Part shown: positions 38,684 through 47,673 of the stretch, one piece after another
How positions within the stretch are numbered: the first letter of the stretch is position 1
Layout of the letters: every line of letters begins with the position of its first letter
Position numbers and translations under genes: made by a program
The notes under the pieces: model-generated
What the model saw: only the letters and a program-made list of their open reading frames with translations
What the model was told of the DNA's origin: nothing
Databases searched by the model: none
Source: UBA4742 sp963734965
GTDB lineage: Bacteria; Actinomycetota; Acidimicrobiia; Acidimicrobiales; Acidimicrobilacustridaceae
NCBI GenBank assembly: GCA_963734965.1
Contig: CAVTJK010000004.1
Coordinates: forward strand, 1,674,001-1,738,000
Length of the DNA: 64,000 nucleotides
Direction of reading: 5' to 3'

Positions 38684-39500
38684 TCAGGCCGGCATCCGGG
38701 CCGAGGAACGTCCGAGGACGCCAGCACCGTGCGGTTGAAGGCACTCGCCTGTTCGAGCATGAAGCCGTGGGCCGCGCCCCGGATGACGGCCAGCTCGGCG
38801 CCGGGGATGCGCTCGGCCAGCTCCTCGCTGTCGCCCATCGGGGTGAGGATGTCCTGGCTGCCGACCAGCACGAGCACCGGCACCCGGATCCGGCCAGCTC
38901 GAACCGGGCGTCGTCGTCCATGGCCAGGATGGCCTGGACCTGGGCCATGAACGGCTCGGGCGAGCCGGTCATGGCCAGGGGCCCGATCAGGCCGACCGCC
39001 GGCCAGAACCGCCGCAACGACCGAGGCCCGATCAGCCATCGCACGGCGTGCTGGGCGAGGGCGCCCATGCCTCTGGTGGCCGCCAGCTCGGCCCACTCGG
39101 CCAGCAGCTCGCGGCGCCACTCGTGATGGCGACAGGCGGTGCAGGCCAGCACGATCGAGCGGGTGCGCTCGGGGTGGCGCGTGGCGATGATCTGCGCGAT
39201 GACGCCACCCATCGAGGCGCCCATCACGTGGGCGCGCTCGACGCTGGCCGCGTCGAGCACCGCCAACGCGTCGGTCGCCATGACCTCGAGGTCGTAGGGA
39301 CCCGCGGGATGGTCGGAGCGACCGGCGCCCCGGTTGTCGAACACGATGCAGCGATGGCGGCGGGCCAGCGCGTGGCGCTGTCGGAACCATCCTCGGCTGT
39401 CAGCGCCGAGACCCTGCATCAACAGCACTGGTTCGCCGTCGCGTCGACCCGAGATGTCGTAGTGCAGGCGGGTGCCGTCCGTAGCCACTGCGGTAGCCAT
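38684..39500 (-). CDS. Alpha/beta hydrolase (frameshifts near the C terminus)
   Basis: A protein of about 270 residues with the alpha/beta hydrolase fold. The oxyanion loop is in VLLMQGLGADSRGW; FDNRGAGRSDHPAGP follows. The nucleophile elbow is HVMGASMGGVIAQ (Ser), the acid Asp is in VLVGSQDILTP, and the catalytic His is in GAAHGFMLEQ. The sequence after about 38900 continues in the next frame, and a second shift near 38712-38718 probably leads to a stop at 38684-38686, so the 3' end is uncertain. Such proteins hydrolyse esters, lactones or C-C bonds; the substrate is unknown. The start is ATG 39498-39500. Confidence 0.8.
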
Positions 39501-39555
39501 GCTCGACCAAGCTAGCGGGCCACCGCCTCAGACCTGACGATGCGTCAGATGCCGT

Positions 39556-40234
39556 TCAGCGGCGTCGGCGTTGGTGCTCGGTGATCAGCCGCTGGATCCG
39601 TCGGCGGGTCTCGTCGGCCAACTGGGCGGCCTCGGCGGTGGTGCGCCGGCGGCGGGTGACGATCGGCGGCCCGAACCGCACCACCCAGCGCCGCCCGGTC
39701 TCGAGCCCGAGCACGGCGACGGGCAGGATGGGGGCGCCGGCATCGAGGGCGACCTCGATGGGACCGACGGGCACCGCCGGCACGTGGAAGGGATGCAGGA
39801 GCTCGCGGCTGAGCGGCCAGCTGACCAACTCGCCGGCGCGCATGAGGCTGCGCAGGTCGGCCGAGTTGGAGGGCACACCTCCGATCTTGCGCGCCGGCAG
39901 GGCCAGCGGAGCCCGACCCGGCGCCCCCGCCCCGCGGAGGGCGCGCCCGGTCGCCGACAGCACCGCCGAGCCCAACACGATCGGTTCGGACACCCCGACG
40001 CGGCGCGAGTACACGAGCAGCGCCGGCCCGATCTCGGGCACCAGGTGCTCGGCCTCGGTCTGGATCCGCCACCGCAGTCGGGCGAACGGGGCGATGGTGG
40101 TCAGCACGTCCCGATCGAACCCCCACTCGTCGATCCGGAACCGACCGGTGACGCGCCGGTACACGACCGAGGCCAGGTCGTGACGCTCGAGATCGGGATC
40201 GAGGGCGTCGAGGTCGACCTCGGCTCACGGTCAT
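39556..40234 (-). CDS. Lysophospholipid acyltransferase-like protein (one frameshift)
   Basis: A protein of about 225 residues resembling plsC-type acyltransferases in layout, with GPALLVYSRRVGVSEPIVLG near the start, SWPLSRELLHPFHVPAVPVGPIEVALDAGAPILPVAV, here broken by turns, and a conserved end block VRFGPPIV. The catalytic H-x4-D motif is not seen, so the enzyme may be diverged or catalytically inactive. The start ATG overlaps the stop of the dehydratase/epimerase gene (ATGA). One extra base near 40220 breaks the frame; without it the gene is 226 codons and begins with an acidic helix DLDALDPDLERHDLAS. Its role is probably lipid-related, but this is inferred. Confidence 0.65.
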
Positions 40235-41193
40235 GCCGCTTCGGCTCCTGGTGTCGTGCGCTGGACGACGTCGGTCCACGCGTACAGCTCCCGGATCACG
40301 TCCGGCGTGGACCGCGCCGGTCGGACGCCCAAGAGCTCGTGGGCGCGGCTGCCATCGGCGGTCCGGCCCCGGACGAGGAGCTCGTGCACGTGATCAGGGA
40401 CGGGCGCGCCGACCAGCTCGCTGAGAACCCGGGCGCCGCGCCAACCGAGCCCGATGGTCGGCACCGGGAGGCGCCGACCGATGCAGGCGGCCTGGGACGC
40501 CGACACCGCCCCGGCGGCGGCCACGTTGACCGGACCGTCGATCGGCGACCGTACCGCCGCCAACAGGGCTGCGGTCGCGTCCTCCTGGTGCAGCAGTGAG
40601 AACGGAGGATCGGCGAGAGCGGCGAACGGGACGGCCGGCAGGCGCAGGTACCGGCCGAGCGGGCTGGGGAAGTGGGGCCCCACCAGGGGGGCGAAGCGCA
40701 GGCAGGTGACGGGCACCGCGGCGTGGAGTCCTCCCTCGATGCAGGCCCGTTCGACGTGGAGCAGCTCACGCCCGAACGGGCTCGTCGGGTCGGGCCGAAC
40801 CTGCTCGTCGGGGCGCACCGGCGCGCCCCGACGCCGGCCGTAGACCTCGATGCCCGAGCGCACGATGATCCGATCGAGCCCGCCGCTGTCGACCGCGGCC
40901 GTGACCGCAGCCAAGGTGCCGACGGCGGTGCGCTCGACGGCCGAGCGGGGGCTGCTGCGAGCGTAGGGCTCGTACACACCCAGGTGGACCAGGGCGGTCG
41001 GCCGGAACCCGCGGATGAGGGCGACGGTCCGATCGCGGTTGCGGGGATCCACCCGGTGGAACTCGGCGTCGTGACGGCGCCGAGGGGGATCGACGTCGAG
41101 TCCCATCACGGCCTCGACGTTCGGATCGGACCCGAGCTCGACGGCCAGGCGGGTGCCCAGCTCGCCCCCCATGCCCGTGATCAGCACACGCAT
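40231..41193 (-). CDS. NAD-dependent epimerase/dehydratase (extended SDR)
   Basis: A 320-residue Rossmann protein starting RVLITGMGGELGTRLAVEL, an extended-SDR GxxGxxG variant. LVHLGVYEPYARSS, VRSGIEVYGRRRG and CLRFAPLVGPHFPSPLGRYLRLP are typical of sugar-nucleotide or lipid-head-group epimerases, but the usual YxxxK catalytic pair is not obvious, so it may be atypical. ATG 41191-41193 starts at the first beta strand. It is translationally coupled to the downstream acyltransferase-like gene, which suggests a shared lipid or glycolipid function. Confidence 0.8.
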   Translation of the reverse strand: MRVLITGMGGELGTRLAVELGSDPNVEAVMGLDVDPPRRRHDAEFHRVDPRNRDRTVALIRGFRPTALVHLGVYEPYARSSPRSAVERTAVGTLAAVTAAVDSGGLDRIIVRSGIEVYGRRRGAPVRPDEQVRPDPTSPFGRELLHVERACIEGGLHAAVPVTCLRFAPLVGPHFPSPLGRYLRLPAVPFAALADPPFSLLHQEDATAALLAAVRSPIDGPVNVAAAGAVSASQAACIGRRLPVPTIGLGWRGARVLSELVGAPVPDHVHELLVRGRTADGSRAHELLGVRPARSTPDVIRELYAWTDVVQRTTPGAEAA

Positions 41194-41222
41194 CCCGCGA
41201 CGGTACTGCCTGTGACCGTCAC

Positions 41223-41335
41223 GCCAGAACGACACCGCTCATCGAGCGACACCCAGATGGCGAAGCGCACGAAGGGAGGCTTGCCCGACCGGAGTGCCAA
41301 GCAAACGGAGGCTCCGCCGACCGGAGGGCCAAGCA
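41223..41335. repeat. Third locus of the intergenic repeat family, downstream of coaX
   Basis: On the minus strand this gap carries GCTTCGCCATCTGGGTGTCG after AAGCCTCCCTTCG, two changes from the core in the 11.6-kb and 25-kb arrays. A shorter fragment, CTCCGGTCGG, is duplicated beside it. It lies between the coaX stop and the epimerase start. Confidence 0.75.
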
Positions 41336-41337
41336 AG

Positions 41338-42135
41338 TCAGATGTTCTTCTCGTACACCAGACGAAGGCCGTGGAGGGTGAGCCAGGGCTCGCTGTGGTC
41401 GATGTAGCGCGAGAGGGGCGTGATGAGTCCGGCCAGGCCACCGGTCGAGACGATGGTGCACTCGCCGAGCTCGTTCTGTATGCGCTCGCACAGCCCGTCG
41501 ACCTGTGCCGCGAATCCGTAGACCGCGCCCGACTGGATGCACTCGACGGTCGTCTTGCCCAGCACACTGCGCGGCTCGATCAGCTCGACGGCCCCGAGCG
41601 CGGCCGCCCGCCCGACCAGCGCGTCCATGCTGATGCCGATGCCAGGGGCGATGGCGCCGCCGAGGTACTCACCCCGTTCGGACACGGCGTCGCACGTCGT
41701 GGCGGTGCCGAAGTCGGCCACGATGGTCGGCCCGCCGAACAGATCGAAGGCGGCGACGGCGTTGGCGATCCGATCGGCGCCGACCTCCTTGGGGTTCTCG
41801 GCCAAGATGGCGATTCCGGTCCGCACGCCCGGCTCGATCATGACGGGGTCGAAGTCGAGGTAGCGGTCGGCGAGCTGCCGGAGGCTCTCCTTCACGCGGG
41901 GGACACCCGAGGACACGGCCAGTCCGTCGACCTCGTCGAGGCCGAAGCCGCGCAGGGCCAGGAAGCCCTGGAGCAGCACGGCCAGCTCGTCGGACGTGCG
42001 GTCGGCCTCGGTGGCGATGCGCCAGTGATCGATGAGCCCGTCCTCGGCACTGGTCCGGCTCTCGGGATCGGGACCGTCGAGGTCGTAGAGGCCGACCACC
42101 GTCTCGGTGTTGCCAGCATCGATGGCGAGCAGCAC
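41338..42135 (-). CDS. coaX: Type III pantothenate kinase
   Basis: The first enzyme of coenzyme A synthesis, 265 residues. The ASKHA signatures are LLAIDAGNTETVVGLY at the start, GADRIANAVAAFDLFG and IVADFGTATTCDAV, then GGAIAPGIGISMDAL. The start is chosen as GTG 42133-42135: AGGAG lies 6 nt upstream of it but directly abuts the ATG at 42139-42141, and family members begin with the LLAID strand. It closes the pan/nad run, downstream of nadC by 36 bp, and places pantothenate synthesis and its first use in one cluster. Confidence 0.95.
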   Translation of the reverse strand: MLLAIDAGNTETVVGLYDLDGPDPESRTSAEDGLIDHWRIATEADRTSDELAVLLQGFLALRGFGLDEVDGLAVSSGVPRVKESLRQLADRYLDFDPVMIEPGVRTGIAILAENPKEVGADRIANAVAAFDLFGGPTIVADFGTATTCDAVSERGEYLGGAIAPGIGISMDALVGRAAALGAVELIEPRSVLGKTTVECIQSGAVYGFAAQVDGLCERIQNELGECTIVSTGGLAGLITPLSRYIDHSEPWLTLHGLRLVYEKNI

Positions 42136-42171
42136 GTTCATCTCCTGGTTGTTCGTTCCGGTGACGGGCAT

Positions 42172-43047
42172 TCAGTCGCCGTCGGGGATGTCGAGGCCGA
42201 TGTCGAGCACGGGCGCCGAGTTGGTCAGGCCTCCCACCGAGATCATGTCGGCGCCCAGACCGACGAAACGGGTGATGGTCTCGATGGTGATCCCCCCCGA
42301 GATCTCGAGCAGCGGACGGCGGCCGCCCGTGGCCGCCACGTGCTCGTCGGCGGCCGCAACCGCGGCCGTGACCTCGTCGGGTTGCATGTTGTCGAGCAGG
42401 ATGGCGTCGACGCCGGCATCGAGCGCCTCGTTCACCTGTTCGAGCCGGTCGCACTCGACATGGACCGTCCGCGCCGGCCAGCGCTCGCGTGCGGCCGCGA
42501 CCGCGCCGGTGATGCCGAGGCGGGCGAGATGGTTGTCCTTCAGCAGGATCCAGTCCGAGAGGTTGCCGCGGTGGTTGAACCCGCCCCCGGCGCGGACCGC
42601 CGCCTTCTCGAGCGTGCGCAGCCCCGGAGTCGTCTTGCGCGTGTCCCAGATGCGCGTGTGGCCGGCGGCGGTGGCGACCACCGCGAATCGGCGCGTGAGG
42701 GTCGCGATTCCCGACAGGTGCCCGAGGAAGTTGAGCGCCGTGCGCTCGGCCGTGAGGATGGACGCCAGCGATCCGGAGACCGAGCCGATCGTCGTACCGG
42801 ACTGGGCCACGTCACCGTCGACGACGGTCCACGAGACCTTCACCGACTCGTCGACCTGGCGGAACGTCTCGGTCGCGCACATCGTCCCCGCCACGACCCC
42901 GGCGCTGCGCACGACGAAGTCGGCGGTGACATCGAGGTCAGGAGGCACGAGCGCCGATGTGAGATCTCCGAGGGGCGTGAGATCCTCGGCCAGCGCCCGC
43001 GCCACGGCGTCCACCACAGCGGCGCGATCGGGTTCGAGCGCGCTCAT
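42172..43047 (-). CDS. nadC: Nicotinate-nucleotide diphosphorylase (quinolinate phosphoribosyltransferase)
   Basis: A 291-residue enzyme that makes nicotinate mononucleotide from quinolinate and PRPP. ALAEDLTPLGDLTSALV, ERTALNFLGHLSGIAT, DTRKTTPGLRTLEKAAV, GGGFNHRGNLSD and ILLKDNHL are diagnostic. ATG 43045-43047 overlaps the nadB stop (ATGA). No nadA is present in this window, so quinolinate synthase must lie elsewhere. Confidence 0.97.
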   Translation of the reverse strand: MSALEPDRAAVVDAVARALAEDLTPLGDLTSALVPPDLDVTADFVVRSAGVVAGTMCATETFRQVDESVKVSWTVVDGDVAQSGTTIGSVSGSLASILTAERTALNFLGHLSGIATLTRRFAVVATAAGHTRIWDTRKTTPGLRTLEKAAVRAGGGFNHRGNLSDWILLKDNHLARLGITGAVAAARERWPARTVHVECDRLEQVNEALDAGVDAILLDNMQPDEVTAAVAAADEHVAATGGRRPLLEISGGITIETITRFVGLGADMISVGGLTNSAPVLDIGLDIPDGD

Positions 43048-44780
43048 CCTGGCTTCCCCTCGCCCGTCGCCACGACGGCCGTGCGCATCGAGTCGGGCTC
43101 CGACCCGCCGGGTCGGCCACCCAGCACGATGCGGCATCGAAACGCGGGATCGGTGTCGGGGTGGTCCGCCCGGGTGTGGGCGCCCCGGCTCTCGGTGCGC
43201 AACGTGGCCGACGCGAGCAGCGCCCGGGCAACCTCGGCCACGTTGGCCAGCTCCGCGTCGGCCGCGCCCAAGGGACGAGTCGGCAGCGCCCGTACGAGCC
43301 GCTCGACGAGCTCGTGGGTGCGCCCGAGCGAGGTGGCGTCGCGCAGCACCCCGGCGCCCATGGTCATGGCCCGCTGCAGCTCGTCGAGCTCGGCGGAGCG
43401 ATACGAGCCGGCTCGGGGCCTGCCCGGCGCGTCCTGGTCGACCCGAGCTGCTCCGACGAGCGCTTCGCGACTCGGGCTCCAGTCGGCGGCCATGGCCCCG
43501 ATGCCGTCACCGGCGACCAACGACCCGGTATCGATCCCGTCATCGTCCCCGGCGAACACCCGCATGGCCCCGGTGCGCCGCGGCCCGCGGCGACCGGCCT
43601 CAATGGCCTCGACCACCCGGGCGCCGAACACCATGCCCTCGAGCAGCGAGTTCGACGCGAGTCGGTTGGCTCCGTGCACTCCCGAGCAGGCCACCTCGCC
43701 GGCGGCCCAGAGCCCCGCGAGTGACGCGGCGCCGTCGAGGTCGGTCACCACGCCGCCGCAGAGGTAGTGGGCGGCCGGCGCGATCGGCAGCCAGTCGGTG
43801 GTCGCGTCGAGCCCGACGCGCGACAAGGCCTCGTCGATGGTCGGAAATCGCTCGCCGAACGCCTCGAGACCGGTGGCGTCGAGCCAGCAGTGGTCGACGC
43901 CCTGGTCGAGCATGCGCCGCGTCATCGCCCGGGCCACGACATCGCGAGGCAACAGCTCGTCGACGAAGCGCTCGCCGTTGGCGTCACGGATCAAGGCGCC
44001 ATGACCTCGTAGCGCCTCGGACAGCAACGGGCGAGGCATCTCGGGATGGTGCAGTGCTGTCGGGTGGAACTGCACGAACTCGACGTCGGCGACGGCGGCG
44101 CCGACGCGCAGCGCCATGGCCACCCCGTCACCGGTGCTCTCGACCGGGTTGGTCGTGACCGCGAACAGCTGGCCGGCGCCTCCGGTGGCGAGCAGCACGT
44201 TCGAGGCGGCCACGATCTGGGTCGCGCCCTGGGCATCGCGGGCCAGCACGCCCTCGCACCCGCCGGGACCAACCACCAGATCCAGGGCGAAGGAGTTCTC
44301 GTGCACCGCCGCCACGGAATGATGGACGGCGGCCACCAGGGCCCGCTCGATCTCGGCACCGGTGGCCAGCCCGCCGGCGTGCACGACCCGCGGCAGGCTG
44401 TGACCGCCTTCGCGTGCCAGCTCGAGCTCACCGTGCTCATCACGGTCGAACATGGCCCCCAGCGCGATCAGCTCGTTGACCCGGCCCGGCCCCTCGTCGA
44501 CCAGGACGCGCACCGCGTCGCGGTCACACAACCCGGCGCCAGCCGCGAGCGTGTCGGCCAGGTGCAGATCGGTCGAGTCGGGATCCTCGCCCAGCACCGC
44601 GGCGACTCCCCCTTGGGCCCACCGGGTCGTCGACTGGGCGAGTTCGCCCTTGGTCAGCACCCCGACGCGCATGCCGTGGATGTTGGCGGCGCGCACCGCG
44701 GCCGACAGCCCGGCGACGCCGCTGCCCAGCACCAACAGGTCGAGCCGCTCGCCGCCGGAGGCGCCGGCCACCGACGTCAC
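43044..44780 (-). CDS. nadB: L-aspartate oxidase
   Basis: A 578-residue FAD enzyme that oxidises L-aspartate to iminoaspartate, the first step of de novo NAD synthesis. The FAD motif VLGSGVAGLSAAVRAA is followed by STTRWAQGGVAAV, GGHSLPRVVHAGG, QFHPTALH, AHYLCGGVVTDLDGA and GANRLASNSLLEGMVFG. The start is GTG 44778-44780; upstream is panD with a 24-bp gap. Confidence 0.97.
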   Translation of the reverse strand: MTSVAGASGGERLDLLVLGSGVAGLSAAVRAANIHGMRVGVLTKGELAQSTTRWAQGGVAAVLGEDPDSTDLHLADTLAAGAGLCDRDAVRVLVDEGPGRVNELIALGAMFDRDEHGELELAREGGHSLPRVVHAGGLATGAEIERALVAAVHHSVAAVHENSFALDLVVGPGGCEGVLARDAQGATQIVAASNVLLATGGAGQLFAVTTNPVESTGDGVAMALRVGAAVADVEFVQFHPTALHHPEMPRPLLSEALRGHGALIRDANGERFVDELLPRDVVARAMTRRMLDQGVDHCWLDATGLEAFGERFPTIDEALSRVGLDATTDWLPIAPAAHYLCGGVVTDLDGAASLAGLWAAGEVACSGVHGANRLASNSLLEGMVFGARVVEAIEAGRRGPRRTGAMRVFAGDDDGIDTGSLVAGDGIGAMAADWSPSREALVGAARVDQDAPGRPRAGSYRSAELDELQRAMTMGAGVLRDATSLGRTHELVERLVRALPTRPLGAADAELANVAEVARALLASATLRTESRGAHTRADHPDTDPAFRCRIVLGGRPGGSEPDSMRTAVVATGEGKPG

Positions 44781-44804
44781 CGGATCACCGGTCAGGGCGA
44801 TCGG

Positions 44805-45176
44805 TCACAGCCACTGCGGCGCGGCTCCGGTGAGGGTGATGGCCCGGTTGGCCTCGTCGACATGGACGACTGCGGGTGTGAAGTCCTCGAGCTCGGCGTC
44901 CTCGTAGTCGGCGTAGGTGATGACGATGACGCGATCGCCGGGTTGCACGAGCCGGGCCGCGGCGCCGTTGAGGCACACCTCGCCCGGTCCACCCGGGATG
45001 GCGTAGGTCTCGAAGCGGGCCCCGTTGTCGATGTCGAGCACGTGCACCTGCTCGTGCTCACGGATGTCACCCCGTGCCATCAGATCGGTGTCGAGCGTGA
45101 TCGACCCCACGTAGTGCAGGTTGGCGTCGGTGACGGTGGCCCGGTGGATCTTGGACTTCATCATGCGTCGGCGCAT
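44805..45176 (-). CDS. panD: Aspartate 1-decarboxylase
   Basis: A 123-residue pyruvoyl enzyme that makes beta-alanine for pantothenate. The self-cleavage site is Gly-Ser in YVGSITLDTDLM; KSKIHRATVTDANLHYVGS and NGAAARLVQPGDRVIVI are family blocks. ATG 45174-45176 has GGGAGCGCA upstream and gives MRRRMMKSK, as in relatives. It needs a maturation factor only in some bacteria; no panM is seen. panC lies upstream. Confidence 0.97.
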   Translation of the reverse strand: MRRRMMKSKIHRATVTDANLHYVGSITLDTDLMARGDIREHEQVHVLDIDNGARFETYAIPGGPGEVCLNGAAARLVQPGDRVIVITYADYEDAELEDFTPAVVHVDEANRAITLTGAAPQWL

Positions 45177-45230
45177 TGCGCTCCCTGTGTGCTTGGTGCC
45201 CAGACGGGTCACCGTGCCGGGACTGTCTGA

Positions 45231-46088
45231 TCAGTCCTGCTCCGGAACGAGCACCGCGAGGTTATCCAACAACCGCGGCCGACCAAAACGGGCGGCGACC
45301 AACAGGCGAACCTCACCGCTCAGCCGGTCGGGGCGGCGCAAGGTCGCCGGCTCGACCACCTCGACGTAATCGAGCTCGGCCAGGGGTTCGGTGGCGACCA
45401 CGCCCGCCACCAGCGCCACCACCGCAGCCGGATCGCGCTCGCCGTCGACCACCGCCGCGGCGCCCGCTCGCAGGGCCCGGTGCAGGACCGGGGCCGCCGC
45501 CCGCTCGTCGGGGCTCAGGTAGACGTTTCGACTGGACAGGGCGAGCCCATCCGCCTCACGCACGAACGGGCAAGCCACGACCTCGACGGGGAAGGAGAGG
45601 TCGGCGACCATGCGCGTCACGATCACGAGCTGTTGGAAGTCCTTCTCGCTGAAGTAGGCCCGGCAGGGTCCGGCGATGTTGAACAGCTTGGCCACGACCG
45701 TGGCCACGCCGTCGAAGTGGGTCGGGCGCGAGGCGCCCTCCATCGTCGCCGCCAGCGCCGGCAACGACACCGATGTGACCGGTGCCATCGGATACATCTC
45801 GTCGACGTCTGGCGCGAAGACCAGATCGATCCCGATCGACGCGGCCAGGTCGGTGTCGCGACCGAGATCACGTGGGTAGGTCGACAGGTCCTCACCGGCC
45901 GCGAACTGGAGCGGGTTGACGAAGATCGACACGACGGCGACGTCGCACTCGGCCCGCATCTGGCGCATCAGCGTGGCGTGACCCTCGTGCAGGTAGCCCA
46001 TGGTCGGGAACAGCCCGACGATCCGGCCCTCGCGACGCGCGGCATCGAGCTGGGCCCGGGTCTTCGCGATCGCGGTCGTCACCTGCAC
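45231..46088 (-). CDS. panC: Pantothenate synthetase
   Basis: A 285-residue ATP-dependent ligase joining pantoate and beta-alanine. FPTMGYLHEGHATLMRQMR contains the HIGH-like motif; VSIFVNPLQFAAGEDLSTYPRD, TVVAKLFNIAGPCRAYFSEKDFQQL, here split by turns, and LALSSRNVYLSPDER complete the site. The GTG start at 46086-46088 precedes QVTTAIAK. With panD downstream and the DUF2520 gene upstream it follows the conserved actinobacterial order. Confidence 0.97.
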   Translation of the reverse strand: MQVTTAIAKTRAQLDAARREGRIVGLFPTMGYLHEGHATLMRQMRAECDVAVVSIFVNPLQFAAGEDLSTYPRDLGRDTDLAASIGIDLVFAPDVDEMYPMAPVTSVSLPALAATMEGASRPTHFDGVATVVAKLFNIAGPCRAYFSEKDFQQLVIVTRMVADLSFPVEVVACPFVREADGLALSSRNVYLSPDERAAAPVLHRALRAGAAAVVDGERDPAAVVALVAGVVATEPLAELDYVEVVEPATLRRPDRLSGEVRLLVAARFGRPRLLDNLAVLVPEQD

Positions 46089-46106
46089 GGCGGAATCGTA
46101 GGAACG

Positions 46107-46850
46107 CTAGGCGCCGGCGGCCAGACGGGCAGCCAGCTGGGCCATCGTGACGTAGGCCTCGTGCTCGGACGGGTCGATGGCCGTCAGGTGGCGATCCAGC
46201 GTGTCCTGGTCGCCGCGGGCGGCGGGGCCGGTGAGCGCGGCTCGGGGTCCGAGGTCAGCCACGTTGTCGATCGTGGCGCGTACGAGGTCCAGGTACACGG
46301 CGAACGGCACTCCCACCGCGGCCGCCACCCGCTCGGCCTGGCCCAGCAGGGCGACGACGTGGTTCGAGGCGATCACGGCGGCGGCGTGGTAGGCGGCGCG
46401 GTCGCCATCGGCCACCTCGAAGGCCTGCCCCTGCAGATCAGCCACGATGCGGCGCGCCATCGGGTCGCCGGCCACCGCGAACCACGCCCCGGCGCGCAGC
46501 CGTCGAGCTCCGATGGTCGCATCGGGCATCGACGTCAAGGGGTGCAGAGCCGCCCGACGGACGTGGCCGGCGAGCACCTCGAGACCGAGCGAGCCGGCCA
46601 GGTGGACGACGGCGGTCGTGGCGACGGGCTCGACGGCGGCCGCCGTCTCCGCGATGACGGCATCGGGCGTCGCGATGATCACGACGTCGGCCCCTGCGGC
46701 CGCGGCGTGGAGGTCATCTGATCGTCCGAGCGGCTCGAGCGTTGTCCAGCCAACCTCGGCCAGGGCCAGGCCGAACGAGCCACCGGCCCGACCGGGTCCC
46801 ACGATCCGGACCGTGAGGCCGTTCTCAGAGCGGGCCCCACCACCGGTCAC
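46107..46850 (-). CDS. DUF2520 Rossmann-like oxidoreductase
   Basis: A 247-residue protein with an N-terminal NADP-type Rossmann motif (VRIVGPGRAGGSFGLALAEVGW) and a C-terminal helical domain of the DUF2520 family (AAAVIASNHVVALLGQAERVA). It is conserved next to folK and panC across Actinobacteria, which suggests a role in pantoate or folate supply, possibly a ketopantoate-reductase substitute, but this is not proved. Its GTG start overlaps the folK stop (GTGA). Confidence 0.9.
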   Translation of the reverse strand: MTGGGARSENGLTVRIVGPGRAGGSFGLALAEVGWTTLEPLGRSDDLHAAAAGADVVIIATPDAVIAETAAAVEPVATTAVVHLAGSLGLEVLAGHVRRAALHPLTSMPDATIGARRLRAGAWFAVAGDPMARRIVADLQGQAFEVADGDRAAYHAAAVIASNHVVALLGQAERVAAAVGVPFAVYLDLVRATIDNVADLGPRAALTGPAARGDQDTLDRHLTAIDPSEHEAYVTMAQLAARLAAGA

Positions 46851-47299
46851 GGCAGCGGGCCGACCTTGCGGACGCGCCCGCCCGCGTGCTCGCTCCAGTT
46901 GGCGGGCACCACGTCGGGCGCCAGATCAGCCAGCGGCGCCATGACGAAGCGACGCTCGTACATCCTCGGATGCGGGATCTGCAGGTCGGGTTCGTCAACC
47001 GGCTCGCCTGCGGTCCACAGGATGTCGATGTCGAGGGTGCGTGGCCCCCACCGTTGCTCGCGAACTCGATCAGCGGCCGACTCGAGTCGGTGACAGACGC
47101 CGAGCAGCTCTCGTGGGGTCAGGTCGGTGTCGAGCTCGACCACGAGGTTGAGATAGGGCCCCTGCCCATCGGGCCCGCCCACCGGATCGGTCTCGTAGAG
47201 AGCCGATACCGCCACGACGCCTGAGAGCGAGTCGACGGCCTCGCGAAGGTAGGCCTCGCGGTTGCCGAGGTTCGAGCCGAGACCAAGGAAGACTCGCAT
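46847..47299 (-). CDS. folK: 2-amino-4-hydroxy-6-hydroxymethyldihydropteridine pyrophosphokinase
   Basis: A 150-residue HPPK enzyme of folate synthesis. FLGLGSNLGNREAYL, YETDPVGGPDGQGPYLNLVVEL, RWGPRTLDIDILW and IPHPRMYERRFVMAPLADLAP match the family exactly. ATG 47297-47299 was preferred to a TTG two codons upstream that overlaps the folB stop. The order folP-folB-folK matches the actinobacterial folate cluster. Confidence 0.97.
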   Translation of the reverse strand: MRVFLGLGSNLGNREAYLREAVDSLSGVVAVSALYETDPVGGPDGQGPYLNLVVELDTDLTPRELLGVCHRLESAADRVREQRWGPRTLDIDILWTAGEPVDEPDLQIPHPRMYERRFVMAPLADLAPDVVPANWSEHAGGRVRKVGPLP

Positions 47300-47301
47300 G
47301 G

Positions 47302-47673
47302 TCAACGAGTCCTGCGGATGCGGACGCCAGAGCTGGCCAGGTCGAGGGGAACCGGTGGGCGCAGCTTGCGCACCGTCACCGTGACCGCCCGCGAACCGGG
47401 ATGGGCCAGCACGACCTCGGCGATGCGCGCCGCCATGCGCTCGAGCAGGGCGAAGCGCTCAGTGGCCACGAGGGCGGCCACCGCCTCGGCCACGACGCCG
47501 TAGTCGAGGGTGTCGTCGAGGTCATCCGAATCCCCGGCCGACACCAGGTCGACATCCACATCGAGATCGATCTCGAACGGCTGCGGGCGAGTCCGCTCCT
47601 CGGCCAACACGCCACAGATGCCGACGACGCGCAGACCGCGAAGTTGGATCGAATCGGAGGTGGGATCGGTCAT
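47302..47673 (-). CDS. folB: Dihydroneopterin aldolase
   Basis: A 123-residue aldolase that makes 6-hydroxymethyl-dihydropterin. The conserved blocks are QLRGLRVVGICGVLAEERTRPQPFEIDLDVDVDL, here broken into short strands, and DDTLDYGVVAEAVAALV, with the ERMAARIAEVVLA helix. The ATG at 47671-47673 is the first full start. A 55-bp stretch that includes its start and first 18 codons is repeated just upstream and encodes a short leader whose stop overlaps this ATG. Confidence 0.93.
   Translation of the reverse strand: MTDPTSDSIQLRGLRVVGICGVLAEERTRPQPFEIDLDVDVDLVSAGDSDDLDDTLDYGVVAEAVAALVATERFALLERMAARIAEVVLAHPGSRAVTVTVRKLRPPVPLDLASSGVRIRRTR

Noticed and set aside
24204..39500. A degraded island of pseudogenes
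   Set aside because: Frame breaks are evenly spread, cross essential genes and vanish when single extra bases are removed, while encoded residues remain conserved. Sequencing error explains this better.
41338..42171. coaX start at an upstream ATG (MPVTGTNNQ)
   Set aside because: AGGAG lies downstream of that ATG and is spaced correctly only for GTG 42133-42135, which also gives the family N terminus.
40672..43767. 1,031-codon open frame on the plus strand over the SDR, coaX and nadC genes
   Set aside because: It is antisense to three well-recognised genes and has no domain or start signal.
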